This document shows positions 44,857 through 56,814 of a stretch of 64,000 bases of DNA, in pieces. How positions within the stretch are numbered: the first letter of the stretch is position 1; the number at the start of each line of letters is the position of its first letter. The translations under genes and the position numbers were made by a program. Source of the DNA: Elmis aenea (lineage: Eukaryota > Arthropoda > Insecta > Coleoptera > Elmidae); assembly GCA_947652605.1 (NCBI GenBank), contig OX393578.1, positions 56,799,415 to 56,863,414 of the forward strand, written 5' to 3'. The notes under the pieces are model-generated. The model had not been told where the DNA came from, did not search any database, and saw nothing but the letters and a program-made list of their open reading frames with translations.

Positions 44857-46210
44857 GTGCGTATTGTTTTTTGATAAATTTTTCAACAAGGTCGTTTGAA
44901 AATTATCTGTTAAAGATCGGTTTTTAAATGACTTTTATTATCTTATTGTTTGAGAAGATGCACCGCATGTTATGCCGAGAATAACTTTGTTTTCTTAAAA
45001 TAATTTCTATAAACAGACAGGCCACGTTATTTTTAACCTAGTTTATTTTGTTACAAGATATCGTGTAGATAAATCTATTAATTGATCTCTGTTATTGCAA
45101 CTTTACAACATGTGGTGGCCATCACATAGCATGTTACGATAATAAATTTGTTAACCTAAAATTTTGATCAGGAACAATAACTTTAAGTTGCAGTTTTAAG
45201 TATATTTTAAAATGTTTTACCTCTTCCTCTTAAAGGATCAAAAATATTTTTTTGAAAGCGCTTTTAGATTAAAATAGACTTACATACATACACTAAAGCT
45301 TCTTAAAGACTTGATCCTTTAAAGAAGCAATTTACAAGATTACTTTTTTCTTATACATAGTCATTAAACATAAAAATGTTATGTATAAAAATGTTTGTCT
45401 TGTAATTTAAAAGTTTTTATCCTTTAGAGAAGCAATTGACACAGTATTTTTTTCTAACATGGCTTACAATTAGATTTTGACATGTTAAAAATTTTAATTT
45501 CGACATAAGAAGATTAAAATATTTGCTATCATTGTAGTCAAAGATTACATCTCTGGACCGTTTCGTTAAACCTTCTTTTAAAATTGCTAAGGACGCTCTA
45601 TTAGTGTACCATAATAAATTTGGGCATGAGCATAAGATATTGAGAAATTAGAAACTGAGAATAAAGGGAAAAGAAATCTTATATTTAAAACAAAGCTTGT
45701 CTAAAGTTGAATCGATTTACGAATTTTAAAGTGTTCCAAAGGCTTTTCCAAATCCTTTACAAAAGAAGTTTACTCAGGTATTTTTTTTATAATGTTTCTT
45801 TGACTTAAACATTTTAAAAATTAAAACTTTAATTGAAAATGGTTTAATTTGGGATTAACAATTTAGTTCAAGATAATTATTATTCTTTACCCTTTAACGT
45901 AATCTTCTTTGAACTTCGCCAAAAAAAGCTCTATAGATTTATTCAATAAATTAGGTCATAAGAATAAGACTATGAAATTAGCTAATTATTAAACGTAGTG
46001 ATTTTTATATTGCTTGCAATTTTAACTTATCGAATTTTTGTAATTATTGGATATAAAAAAAAACATTACGGTTTTCTTAAACTTGCTACTCACGGATAAA
46101 TCAATGAAAAAATTCATATTTTTCAACCCACAATGTATCTTTTACATAGCATTTAACTTTAAAATCGCAACGTAAGTATTTAAATAAAAAATCAGGTATC
46201 AACTTTTATT
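44857..46210. other. Intronic, no recognisable feature
   Basis: First part of the intron between exons b and c (44857-49823). AT-rich; repeated but degenerate AAAGAAGCAATT-like phrases near 45325 and 45430. No element ends. Confidence 0.45.
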
Positions 46211-46823
46211 TACAAGGTGGCTTATTTTCGATGCCTATCAGAGATAGAAAAAAATGAAGTACGTAGTCTCCATTTCTTTTTTCGAGCGAAATTCATAGCC
46301 GTTAGCAGTTTTTTTTATATTTTTTAAATTTTCGAAATACAGCCAAAACGATTTTTGGCAATTTTCAAAAATATTAAATATCTCGCTTAAACGAAAAGAT
46401 AGAGAAACACTTTAAAGACTTTTTTTGCATGGTTTTTTGTCCTTGAGAAGATAGCGATATTCAATAATTTTTTACTCATCTAAATATCGATATATTTCAC
46501 CGAACTTTCTTATTTTAAAGGGCAACCATAGTTTGCTTTGACATAAATCGAACGCTTACTTTTTTCGCTTGTCAAAAATATGTAATTTGCTTATAATGTT
46601 TTTAAAATTGGGTTGAATACAAAGAATTTTCAGTTTTATGTCTTTATTTATGAAGTAAGCTGTGAAATGAAAAACAAACAACATTAAAAAAGAGTTTAAA
46701 AATCTGTTTACGGCAATCAATTCCTCTCGAAAGAAGAAATCAAGACTAAGTACTTAGTTTTTTTTCTATCTCTGATAATAACCGAGATACCCTGTATGGG
46801 CATCGTAAATAGGCCACCCTGTA
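46211..46823. mobile_element. 613-bp inverted-repeat element (TACARGGTGGC ends)
   Basis: The left end is TACAAGGTGGCTTATTTTCG. The right end, on the opposite strand, is TACAGGGTGGCCTATTTACG. The inverted repeat continues for about 105 bp (ATCAGAGATAGAAAAAAA on both sides), except for a 24-base block containing ATACAGGGTATC in the right arm. No coding. Intronic. Confidence 0.75.
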
Positions 46824-47961
46824 CAATCTCTTACAGGCCAGTTTCGAAACCCTTGTCTCTTAGTCCGTATTTTTCTTGCTAAACGAAACATGATACTGCT
46901 TTTAACAATAATAATTTCCATAAAAAACATCAGTTATTTTTGATTAAACTCATGTATTTACAGTGAAAAATTGATTACTTGATAAATCCAGCCATTAAAA
47001 TCTTATATTTAAAAAAAAATTATATTACAATGTTTGTTATTTGTTTTAATAAAACAAACGTTTAAAAGTACTTTTTGCCTATTATATGATTGACTTTGTA
47101 AGCCGAAAGTCACGCAACGTTCTGCGTTCTTTGTAAATCGAATAAGAAACTTTTTACACTTAGTTTTCGATCAAAAACTTGTGCGCCACTTTATGAAAAC
47201 TTCGTTATCTGAAATGTATCGTAAATAATATATAAAATTGTAGAATGAAACGCTAGGAGGCGTCTTTTTGCTTTGTTATTGACGAATTAGTAAGTATTTC
47301 ATAACCTAGACTTAACTTTGCTCTAGTGAGCGTTTAACTAAAATAATTATGAGATTAATGCTAAACTAGATTTAAGAGTAAAAACTTAATTCAAATCGAC
47401 AGAATTACGATGTGATTCGCTAGAAAGACCCATAGTTTTCTTCATATTTCTCGTATTTAAACAATCTAAATAGCAGATACATTAAATACATCATAATAAT
47501 TTTTTGTAACATTCCTTTTGTCTAAAATGCTTATTATCTTGTCTGTGTTTATCTTTATTCGTGTAAATTTAAACAGATATTAACTTAACTAATAAATCGT
47601 TGCAAGTTGCCTTATATAAACTCTCATTAATTTAATTATGATACGTAATCATCTTCACTAATTGCTAGGATTTCACACATTGTTTTACTTAATACGTAAG
47701 TTTACTCTTGTTAATATATGTAATGAAATGACAAAAGACGAGGTCTATAAGTGTCTGCCTATATAATTTATTTGGTAATAAAAATTCGTTCTCATTAGAC
47801 AACCAAGCGTCAGTTACAGTTTTAATGAATAATTTTTGGTATATCATTAAAATTTATAATTGGGAACATAAAAAAAAAATTATGAAATTTATCTATTTTT
47901 TTATGGTGGAATTTTAACGTTTTCTACAGAATGGTCCAAAACATCATTTTTATTTACCTTA
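46824..47961. other. Intronic, no recognisable feature
   Basis: AT-rich intron sequence with no supportable feature. Confidence 0.45.
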
Positions 47962-48812
47962 AATAAGACGAATTTCAGAATTTTCGAAGATAGTTGGCGT
48001 GCCAGTGTGAAGTTGGCACACCACTTCATTAATTAGCTATATCTAGGTAACCCGATAAGCAAAGTTTGAAAATCTTACGGCGCATTTGGGCGCGTATTGG
48101 GCGCTTAAGGTTGGGACAAATTTCAGAATTTTTGGAAATAGCTGGCGTGCCAGCATGAAGTTGGCACACCGCTTAATTAATTAGCTATATCTCGAAAACT
48201 TTTACGGCGCATATGGGTGCTAAAGGATGAGACAAATTTCAGAATTTTTGGAAATAGCTGGCGTGCCAGCGTGAAGTTGGCACACCACTTAATTAATTAG
48301 CTATATCTCGGTAACCCGTTAAGCAAAATTTAAAACTTTTACGGCGCATATTGGGCGCTAAAGGATGAGACAAATTTCAGAATTTTTGGAAATAGCTGGC
48401 GTGCCAGCGTGAAGTTGGCACACCACTTAATTAATTAGCTATATCTCGGTAACCCGTTAAGCAAAATTTAAAACTTTTACGGCGCATACTGAGCGCTAAA
48501 GGATGAGACAAATTTAAGAATTTTTGGAAATAGCTGGCGTGCCAGCGTGAAGTTGGCACACCACTTAATTAATTAGCTATATCTCGGTAACCCGTTAAAC
48601 AAAATTTAAAACTTTTACGGCGCATACTGAGCGCTAAAGGATGAGACAAATTTAAGAATTTTTGGAAATAGCTGACGTGCCAGCGTGAAGTTGGCACACC
48701 ACTTAATTAATTAGCTATATCTCGGTAACCCGTTGAGCAAAATTGCAAATTTTTAGGGCGCATTTCGGCGCATATTGCGCGCCAATGATGAAACTAATTT
48801 TAAAATTTGCGC
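47962..48812. repeat. Tandem satellite, six copies of a about 138-bp unit
   Basis: The landmark GGCGTGCCAG occurs at 47996, 48144, 48260, 48398, 48536 and (as GACGTGCCAG) 48674. Spacings are 148, 116, 138, 138 and 138 bp. The last four units are nearly identical; the first two differ in length. Each unit holds GGCGTGCCA...TGGCACACC, which can form a 9-bp stem, then CTTAATTAATTAGCTATATC and ACGGCGCAT. Lies within the intron between exons b and c. Confidence 0.9.
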
Positions 48813-49823
48813 CGATGGTTCACGCACCCCATATGTGTATATTGTGTATTATGTAATTGTTTTTAAGATTTTCGATGTTGTAGTTTTATTTATTACTTCA
48901 TTTTTGTTAAGTAGCCCATATATTTAAGTATATCATAGAAAAGCTGTTGAAATTTTCTATTAAATCATCTTTAAATAAAATAAATTCTGTGAAATTTTCT
49001 GAATAAGCTAACATTAGATCTTAAAATAGCCGGTGTGAAATCTAAAACTACAAAAAATAATAATCAGTTTCCTTTATATTAACTCATAATGATGAAAATA
49101 ACAAGGATATAATAAAATAAGCATTCATTAAAACTAAAGATAAGATGATAAACTAATAACTGCCAGTTTCTATTGCAAAGTTAATTAGTTTTATTTAGTT
49201 TTTTTTGTTTAATATCTGTTAGGTTCTTTTATCAATTATGTTTTGTCGAACATTTCTTCTCGCCTTGTACTCAATTTTTTGTCATATTATAATGTTTTTG
49301 AAGTCGTATTTCATTGATTTAATATTTGTTTGAAAGGTAAATGTTATATCGTATAACAGCAAATTTAATGACTTTTTACGTATAAAGAAAATAGATGATG
49401 CCATTTTAAACCAAAATATGAAATGTGCAGAGTATTCTTAAACCATTTTATATTTTTATTCAATATTTTTTTTGTATTAATAATATTTTGGTTAACATTA
49501 ATGCATGGAAGACCTATAATTATTTATTGTTCTTTATTTTGGATAGTTATATGATTAATTCAGTATTTGTTTTTGATGCATTTTTTTTTACATGGTTGAG
49601 TTAGGCTTTATGTGATTGTAATTTTGAAAAACAAGAATTACCTACTTGAACAAATAAAATTGCAAAATTCTGTTGATAGATAAGAATGTTACCTGTAAAT
49701 TAAAATATCCTGTTTTAAGGACGATGCTGTAGAGATAGTTAAGAGCTTCTTTTATTGAGCTATAATTCTGTGCACGATGTAAGATACATATGCGTTATAT
49801 AATATTCTCTTTGTATCTAACAG
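48813..49823. other. Intronic, no recognisable feature
   Basis: AT-rich intron leading to the TTTGTATCTAACAG acceptor. Confidence 0.5.
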
Positions 49824-50072
49824 GTACGGTAGTCCTCATCACAGTCGATCACAGTCAGTAAAGACGCCGGGCAGGTCGTCTGGCCGACCAAATTATCTCT
49901 GTCTACCACAACAAAGGTCTAGAGTGGCGTCCATGCCAAATACTGGAGTGGAAGAAGAGTATTATCGCTTAAGGCATTTTTCAATAACAGGCAAAGGTGT
50001 AATAAATAGAGGAGACAGCCTTAAAAGCAGGAGATCTCGTTCAAATAATTCCGTGGCTTCCAGCAATTCCAG
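49824..50072 (+). CDS. Rgk1: Host gene exon c (RGK-type GTP-binding protein, conserved N-terminal motif)
   Basis: Acceptor TTGTATCTAACAG, donor GTAAAAC. The first base completes an AGG codon begun in exon b, and the 249-nt exon is open throughout. It reads YGSPHHSRSQSVKTPGRSSG, LPQQRSRVASMPNTGVEEEY, YRLRHFSITGKGVINRGDSL and KSRRSRSNNSVASSNS. The RHFSITGKGVxNRGDSLKSRRSRS block sits just before the GTPase core of Drosophila Rgk1 and resembles the regulatory N-terminus of Rad/Gem/Rem proteins, which bind calcium-channel beta subunits and cytoskeletal regulators and carry 14-3-3 and kinase sites. The G1-G5 motifs should come in the next exon; I do not see them before 64000. Confidence 0.8.
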
Positions 50073-50518
50073 GTAAAACTTTAAGCTAATTATATGAACT
50101 CTCAAATATTTGTTATTCGAAATCTGCGAAATAGTCCTTTTCGTTAAACGAAAAGGTCCTTGGTTATTCAATTTGTTTTGCGTTTAATTACATTATTTAA
50201 TTAAATGTTGTTTAATTAACTTGGTAAATTGAATTTTGCTGTTATTACGATTTAGATTTTGAATTATCAGCACCAATTATTACTGATCTGTTTAATTAGG
50301 ATTCGAGATTTCTTCTGTTCTGGGGGTAACAGTCTTAGACAAAAAGCAGTTAATCTTCCGTCCTTTAATTTTTTTAAGCAAATATATTGTACACTTATAC
50401 AGGGTATCGTAGCTAATACGAATTATTCGATAACTATTGGTTAGTAAAATTGAAAAAAAATCTGGAATAAAAGTTGTTTTGCGGTCATTTGTTACATTTA
50501 AATTATTATCAACTATAC

Positions 50519-50713
50519 CAGTGTTTCTCAAAGTGTAGTCCGTGGACCTCTGGGGGTCCCTGATTCTTTCTGAAGGGGCCTTCCGAGCTCTTTCATAATG
50601 TTAGGTAGTCGTCCAAATATAACAATACAACAAAAATATTGTCTACAAAAAAATTAATTGTAACCTTTTAATTTTGAAAGGAGTCCCTATAGTAAAAAGT
50701 TTGAGAAACACTG
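50519..50713. mobile_element. 195-bp hAT MITE
   Basis: CAGTGTTTCTCAAAGTGTAG at the left and AAAAAGTTTGAGAAACACTG at the right form a terminal inverted repeat typical of hAT. GGGGGTCCC and GGAGTCCC lie inside each end. Flanking 8-mers (AACTATAC and AATTAGGT) do not match well, so the duplication has decayed or the ends are off by a few bases. Confidence 0.7.
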
Positions 50714-52119
50714 AATTAGGTATACAAAGTATCTTGTGTTTGCGCACCGGTACGTAATTTCGTAATACCAACCTGATATAAAAAACTTAACAAAAAGCCT
50801 TCAACAACAAAAATTGCATTAAAAATTCATATTTTAATTCTTATTGTAGGTACCTACTTTAATTAATGTTGTTTGAAAAGTAAACATATGAATGTGCAAT
50901 TATTATTTTTGTCCAATTATATCTTTCCTTTGGTAAAATATTTATTATTTCGTTTAAAATTTAGTTATGTATCATTAGTTGTTGTTGTTTAAATTACAAA
51001 CTTCTATAAGTAGTCAATAAAAAATATTCATTTAATACAAATATTGCAATATATACTCTTCATCTCTTCACAATCAGTAATGTTTATTTTTCCATTCATA
51101 GCAAAAGTAAGTGGCACGTCAGCATTTCAAAATGTGAAAATTTAAAGAAATTGGCACCAGGACATAAAAAGGTTTTGCCACCTCTGTCATATACATTCAC
51201 CTTTTACCTTTAAGATGCTTTTTTTGCCTGATTATAAATTAATTTAAAGAACTTCTGAGCTTCGTATGTTTTCCTCGTTAATTTTTTTTTAATAATTCGT
51301 CAAGGCGTCGGCTTTATATTTCATTAAAAAGATACATTTTTGTTAACTGTTTTGTATTAAACTGCAGAAAAACTACAAACGCTCAATAATGAGGACGTAT
51401 TATGTAATTTTAAAATAATTTGCATACATTATTTGTGGCAGTTATTAGGGTACTTATATTTACAGCTTGGCATCTGATAATACTGCCATAAATACATTAT
51501 TCACTGCTTTGTTGTAAGCAAATATATACAGTTTAAACAATAATGCACCTCTTTACTAAATAGGATTGTATAATTTAAGTTTCTATAAACACTTAACTTT
51601 GCAAGTTTTTTAATATAACGTTTGAAAAGTAGGTTTAAAACTGGATACTTTAATTATAGTTATTCCTAATAATGTTCTACTAATTAATATATCCACAATC
51701 ATAGAAGTAACACAAGACAGTGATATTTAATTTAAAAAAAAATCATTTTTAAGATTGTATTACGCTAAAAATGCCAATATTGTAAAGGTTTAAACTTTCC
51801 ATCTTCGTAGACAACTTCTTCGCTTGACCAATCTTGTTTTATTCATTTGATTTCAGTATCATCTTTTTTTGATTAAATTTCTCTTCTTAAAAATATATAT
51901 CTAATTCACTTATTGAGGTTGATTTATTAATGAAATCATTGAATAAATAAGTTCGTCGAATGTGAATGGTATCTTTTAATGAAAAATTCATGAATACTCA
52001 CATCTTTATGATGAACGTCTCTGTAGGGCTTTCTCGAAAATACTGGATAATATTGAGTTTCTTAAATTAATGAAAAGGCTTACTGTGTGTAGCATGTTCT
52101 TAAATTTAAAAAATACGTG
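50714..52119. other. No recognisable gene
   Basis: Probably still intron of the host gene. AT-rich, no feature. Confidence 0.4.
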
Positions 52120-52715
52120 CAGTTACGGAAGTAAATTCAGGACTTGTTCTGAAATGCAACAGGCAACTTACCAACGCTGGGAAGCAGGAATTAAGTTTAA
52201 CTGGTATGGTGTCCTGGGCACACCAACATACTAGGGAACGAACAGGCTGATCGCCTAGCCAAAATTGGCAGCGAGACACCTTTATTCGGACCAGAACCCG
52301 CAGTGGAACAGCCAAGCGGTGTCTTAATGACATATTAATACAGGACATGCCCTTTCTAAGGCTATCCTGTCAAAGGACTGTCAAAAGACAGATGAAATGC
52401 CCTGGATGAGTAGAGCAGACATCAGAGAAGCCCCAGGACTTATTATAGCACACTGTCAGCTAAACAAACACTTCTACATTCTCTCAGAGACCGATGTATG
52501 CAGAGGGTGTGGTGAGGAAAAAGAAACTCCTCCACGTAATATGCCAGGGTGAAGGATTCACACCCTATTGGCGTAGATTTCTAGGGATGGAAAAAACCAA
52601 CCAAGAAGAGTTAAGCAAAACACCCTAAAAGAAAACCCTGGATTCTTTCAAAAACTCAGGACTCCTGCAAGGGACCATCATCAGAGGGTACAATAGACCA
52701 ATATAAAAAAACAAA
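52120..52715 (+). pseudogene. R1/I-type LINE RNase H and C-terminus fragment
   Basis: With frame changes the + strand reads ELSLTGMVSWAHQHT-like RNase H sequence; in another frame GNEQADRLAKIGSETPLFGP (52235-52295), whose DRLAK aspartate is the last RNase H catalytic residue. Then WMSRADIREAPGLIIAHCQL, NKHFYILSETDVCRGCGEEK (zinc-knuckle-like CxxC) and TPYWRRFLGME. This order, RNase H then a Cys-rich C-terminus, fits I/R1-group LINEs. 5'-truncated with at least three frameshifts; ends about 52720 with AATAAATAAT. Confidence 0.7.
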
Positions 52716-53282
52716 TAAATAATACCGTGCCTTGCACAATATAAGAACTAAAGTAAACGCTAATGCAAAAGACCTTCGCCTTTCAGGTTAAAAGTGTACT
52801 CTGTTTTTATGATTTCCTACTTATCCAGAGCATACTAACGTTAACGAACGTTCTAAATTTGATAATTTATAGACACAAATCAATCTGCTATTATTATCTA
52901 GCTTTACCGTGAGATTTCACGCGACGAAGAGGCGTTCCATTTCGACGTCTGAAAATTCTGTGGTCTCATGCGTTACACACTAAAATTCGGCGCGCATTAT
53001 TAGACTAGTAGGCTTTGCTTATAAGCGTTAACCAACGGACCACACATACTTGATCCTTAATACGAACGGAATATTTTGAATGCCACCGAAATGATGTGTC
53101 ACATTAACCGTAAATAACTTTATACATCGTTTTCGTTACGGTGCACCATATGTGACACGTTTTAATACGAATTTTTTTGGTGCAAAACATCAAAAAATAT
53201 AATAATTACAGATTTTACGAGCAGTTTCATATATTAAGTGCTTTTACGTCGGAAATGGATATTTAAATGTAGCCTTCGATGT
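52716..53282. other. No recognisable gene
   Basis: 52890-53060 is GC-richer than average (GCGACGAAGAGGCG, GGCGCGCATT) but I see no reading frame or motif. Confidence 0.4.
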
Positions 53283-53290
53283 GTTTTAAT

Positions 53291-54540
53291 CAGGGTTGAG
53301 CAGATTTAAATCAATTGATTTAAATCACGATTTAAATCATGATTTAAATCAAGTGATTTTTTTTTTAAATCATTGATTTAAATCAAGTGATTTTTTTAAA
53401 AAAATTATCAATTTAAATCACAGATTATGTGAGTACAATATAATATTAATTTATAATAACACAAAATTGTATTAGTATTAGTAATTAAATACACGAAATG
53501 GTGAATAAACCATATCAATTTGCTCTTGTAAAGTAATATTTATTGTGGATATGCAATAATTCAAAATATAAATGACAAGTTTTTGACGTTAGCGTAGTGA
53601 ACAGTCAGTTTTTTTAATTTCCACGGCACTCTATTGCTTCAATAACGATTTGAAAAAAAAAATGTCGAATATCTCGAAAAGTACGAGTTTTGGGTATAGG
53701 ACATACTTAACAAAATATGAAGCTCTTTTAAAGACGAATTCGATGACATAAAAAAATACAGGGGTTTGCATTTGAAAAAATCGAGTTACGAGCTTTTGAA
53801 AATCATGGAAGTTGCCACCTATTTATAAACACCCCTGTATGTGTGATTCAAATTTTTTCATATCGAGCGAACAGAGAAATTTTTTCTGCATGTCCTTACC
53901 AAATTAAAACTCTGTATTTCAAAATAACTTCAGGAGAATTTTTTAAATGAAGACTTAAAACCTTGAATAATTTAGAAAATATTTTTTTTTTACAACGCCG
54001 TATAAAAACCTGTAGTACTTTATATTGATGCAAAGCTGAAATTAAGGCGGTCAAAAATATTAAATAAAAAATTGGGTGTTTTATTTGAAATATAAAAGTT
54101 GCTATTAGTTCCAGAAAGGTGACTCACCCTGTATATTTGAAAATATGTTTATTGTGTTGTTTAGAAAAAACTGTATAAAATAGCGTTTGAATCAACTTTA
54201 TATCTCAAGCCGTTTAGCCACAATCGACCGATTCCGCACTAATGACTCACCCTGTATATAATTAATTAAACATCACCATTTAGCACTGATTTTTTCAAAA
54301 TTCTTAATCATTATATTTAATTTTTTAATTTGACAAAAATTTACCATTGAATTAAATTTATTGATTATTAAATATATTAGCACAAAACAGAAATAGCATG
54401 TGAATATGTCACTAAATTCGATAATATGGTACATTTGATTTAAATCAAAAAAAATTGATTTAAATCAAAAAAATCTGATTTAAATCAAATAAATCGATTT
54501 TTTTGATTTTTTTTTTAAATCATGATTTTTATCCACCCTG
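53291..54540. mobile_element. hAT element with GATTTAAATC arrays and perfect GTTTTAAT duplication
   Basis: CAGGGTTGAGCAGATTTAAA at 53291 and ATCCACCCTG ending 54540. Identical GTTTTAAT at 53283-53290 and 54541-54548. Each end carries a cluster of palindromic GATTTAAATC units (53303-53420 and 54436-54525). The middle has no hAT coding; instead it contains TACAGGGG...CCCCTGTA (53757-53839) and two direct ACTCACCCTGTATA ends (54122 and 54244), so smaller mariner-type elements have landed inside. Confidence 0.9.
53757..53839. mobile_element. Short TACAGGGG-ended inverted-repeat element
   Basis: TACAGGGGTTTGC on the left and ATAAACACCCCTGTA on the right; about 83 bp. Possibly one end of a larger composite insertion running to about 54258, where ACTCACCCTGTATA occurs twice in the same orientation. 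Confidence 0.4.
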
Positions 54541-54548
54541 GTTTTAAT

Positions 54549-55349
54549 AGGTTTTGAACCGCGCGGGGTATGTACGCAAGGTTAAAAACAAACCCATCTA
54601 AAACTTTTTTGCTAACTGTTTGGATATTTGGGCAATGGAATCTTTAATACAAATAACCAATTTAATAAGGTCTCACTCCGCACTTATCTCCGGGAATCAG
54701 AAAGTATAAAAACAAATTATAAAGTTTATTGGAATATTTATTGAACAGTAATGAAATCTATGTATACAAAAAACGAAAAGTATTGTATAAAACTCTGTAA
54801 CTGACTAAAAGTATAAAAGGCGCTCTGTAAATATGACCCTCATTAAAACAAGGTAAGCAAAATCCAGGATTATCTGGACACTTGGCACTTCACTTTCGAC
54901 ATTCTCACAAAATTGTTTTGCCGATAATTCTAAAATTTTCTTAACCCGACTAGAGATATTAACCCTAAATGGTAATGACGAGCTTAGTTTGTTAAGGGTT
55001 TAATGTGCTTAAACTAGTAATTAACTGATCTAGTTGTCATCGATACCCAGGTATGCCAGGTATGCCAGCATTAGCAGTAAATGTACTGTTAATAATAAGG
55101 TTTACAAATTTTAAAGTAGGCTGAATATTTACAGCGACTAATGATTCAAGTTAATATTTCTAAGATAAAACGTGAAATGATAATATATATAAATTTATAA
55201 GTTTATTACATTATAAAAATCAATTTTTTGGTGACAACTATGATAAATTAATTTGCCAGTTAAAGGGTTAAACCGTTTTTTTTTTTTAGTGCATTTCTAA
55301 ATGGTAAAATAGCCTAGAATCGTCAGTACATGACAAGTTACTGCCTATC
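54549..55349. other. No recognisable gene
   Basis: AT-rich. CAGGTATGCCAGGTATGCCAG at 55049 is a minor tandem repeat. No other feature. Confidence 0.45.
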
Positions 55350-55625
55350 GGCCGTACCCACCGCCGGAGTCTTGTGCCGCACAGAAGTAATAATTATGAG
55401 TTCTGTGCGTTACATACCGCCGGTGACTTGTATTAAAATATGCAATTGGTCGCGTAAATAACAATAATCCCAAAGCTATTTATTAAAGTAAAATTGAAAG
55501 AAAAATAAAGTTTTTATAAGCTTCGCACGAGGGTACCGTTTTGTAAATTTCGGTCTCGCACAGTAGGAATGACTGCTACAGGACGCCGGGGGTATGTAAC
55601 GCAGTCAACGTGTTAACAACTGTTT
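55350..55625. repeat. GC-rich fold-back, possible piggyBac-type MITE
   Basis: GCACAGAA...TTCTGTGC (55379-55408) forms a hairpin with CCGCCGG on both outer sides. GCGTTACATACCGCCGG (55407) recurs in inverted form as CCGGGGGTATGTAACGC (55585-55603). The right edge CAACGTGTTAA resembles TTAACACGTTG ends of piggyBac-like repeats, and TTAA-like sites occur on both sides, but no clean left end was found. Confidence 0.45.
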
Positions 55626-56439
55626 TTGTAGTGGAAATATACACGCAGGAAATTAACAAGTTTTATGCGAAATTAATAACATTCAGTAATAATGCAACTC
55701 GTGACAATAAAACGGTTTTAATATTCAATTAACATTAGTTTCTTTGATTATTGCCAATTGACGTCAATGTAATTATTGGTTTTCCTGTAAGCAAAGTTTT
55801 TTTGTTGTGTAACATGTTTAAAAATTATGGCGGAAGGGTATTTCAAGGGTAGCATTAAACTTTTTTGGGCTTATAAACGAGCTATGGTTTTTGTTGGGTA
55901 AACAATTTTGTGGTGTGTTATACAACAATAATTTACAAAAATGATCGGGTTTTGTTTGGCATTGTGTACTTTAGCATTATATTAAACTGTAGTCAGCGCT
56001 CGGCGAGGCTATAACGCGAATCTGTTTTATCTTGCAAAACAATTTATCATCAGATATGTCACTTGGTTTAAGCGTAGTTACAATTTATCGAAAAGCAGGA
56101 TTCAAGCAAGGATTTCGCTGAAAGTGGAATTTTATCGATATTCGAGCCTTCAGGGCTTAGCAGCTAGGGATTGCGATTCAAGGTTCTTTTGAATGCATCA
56201 AATATCAGTTCAGATTTAAGCGACTTACTTTATTTTAGATACTTTCAGTTTAGATATTATTTGATACAATGCATACAGTTTTGAGTAGTTACGGTTCTTG
56301 AAAAAAAAAATTCACAATTAGCAGTTGAGTTAAAAATAGGTGCGATTTAATAACACTGAGGCATTTATATTTTACAAGGAGCCTATAATAAGTTTCTGGC
56401 CAAGCCTATGAGAAATCTACAATTTGCAAAGTAATAATA
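55626..56439. other. No recognisable gene
   Basis: AT-rich, no supportable feature. Confidence 0.45.
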
Positions 56440-56806
56440 TTTTTCAACGACCACTAATGTAATGTACAGCCTGCATGCATAGTAAGTAGGTCCTTACGCA
56501 TGGTAAGCAAAAAGAACAGTTTTTTGAAGAAATTATCAACGTAGACACGTCAAACACTTCCTGCATGCATAGTAAGTGAGTTATAACGCACGGTACGCAA
56601 AACGCACACTTGTCTAGAAATATCAAAGTAAGCTTACGTCAAAATTGCCAAGACATCGTAATCACATGTTTATATTAGCCAAAAAGCCGTTAAAATCGTA
56701 AATATTATGTGATCGTAGAAAAAGTAAGCTACAAAACACGAGTTTGAAAGCAATTACGCATTCGTGGAAAAACGCACTCGCCGCTACGCGGTTCCGTGCG
56801 TAATGT
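56440..56806. repeat. Dispersed repeat, copy 2 (inverse of 16540-16925)
   Basis: In reverse order and orientation to copy 1: TGCATGCATAGTAAGTAGGT, then GCATGCATAGTAAGTGAGTT, ACGCAAAACGCACACTTGTC, GATCGTAGAAAAAGTAAGCT, and finally the GC-rich hairpin CGCACTCGCCGCTACGCGG. The internal duplication (GCATGCATAGTAAGT twice, at 56472 and 56564) is shared with copy 1. Directly followed by a mariner remnant. Confidence 0.75.
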
Positions 56807-56814
56807 GCTTCTTA

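Noticed and set aside
44857..44899. Extension of exon b to the stop at 44899 as the true gene end
   Set aside because: GTGCGT at 44857 is a good donor, the split codon fits exon c exactly, and exon c is conserved; read-through is possible only as a minor isoform.
47962..48812. CRISPR array
   Set aside because: Regular spacing, but units are contiguous tandem repeats without unique spacers, and the DNA is eukaryotic.
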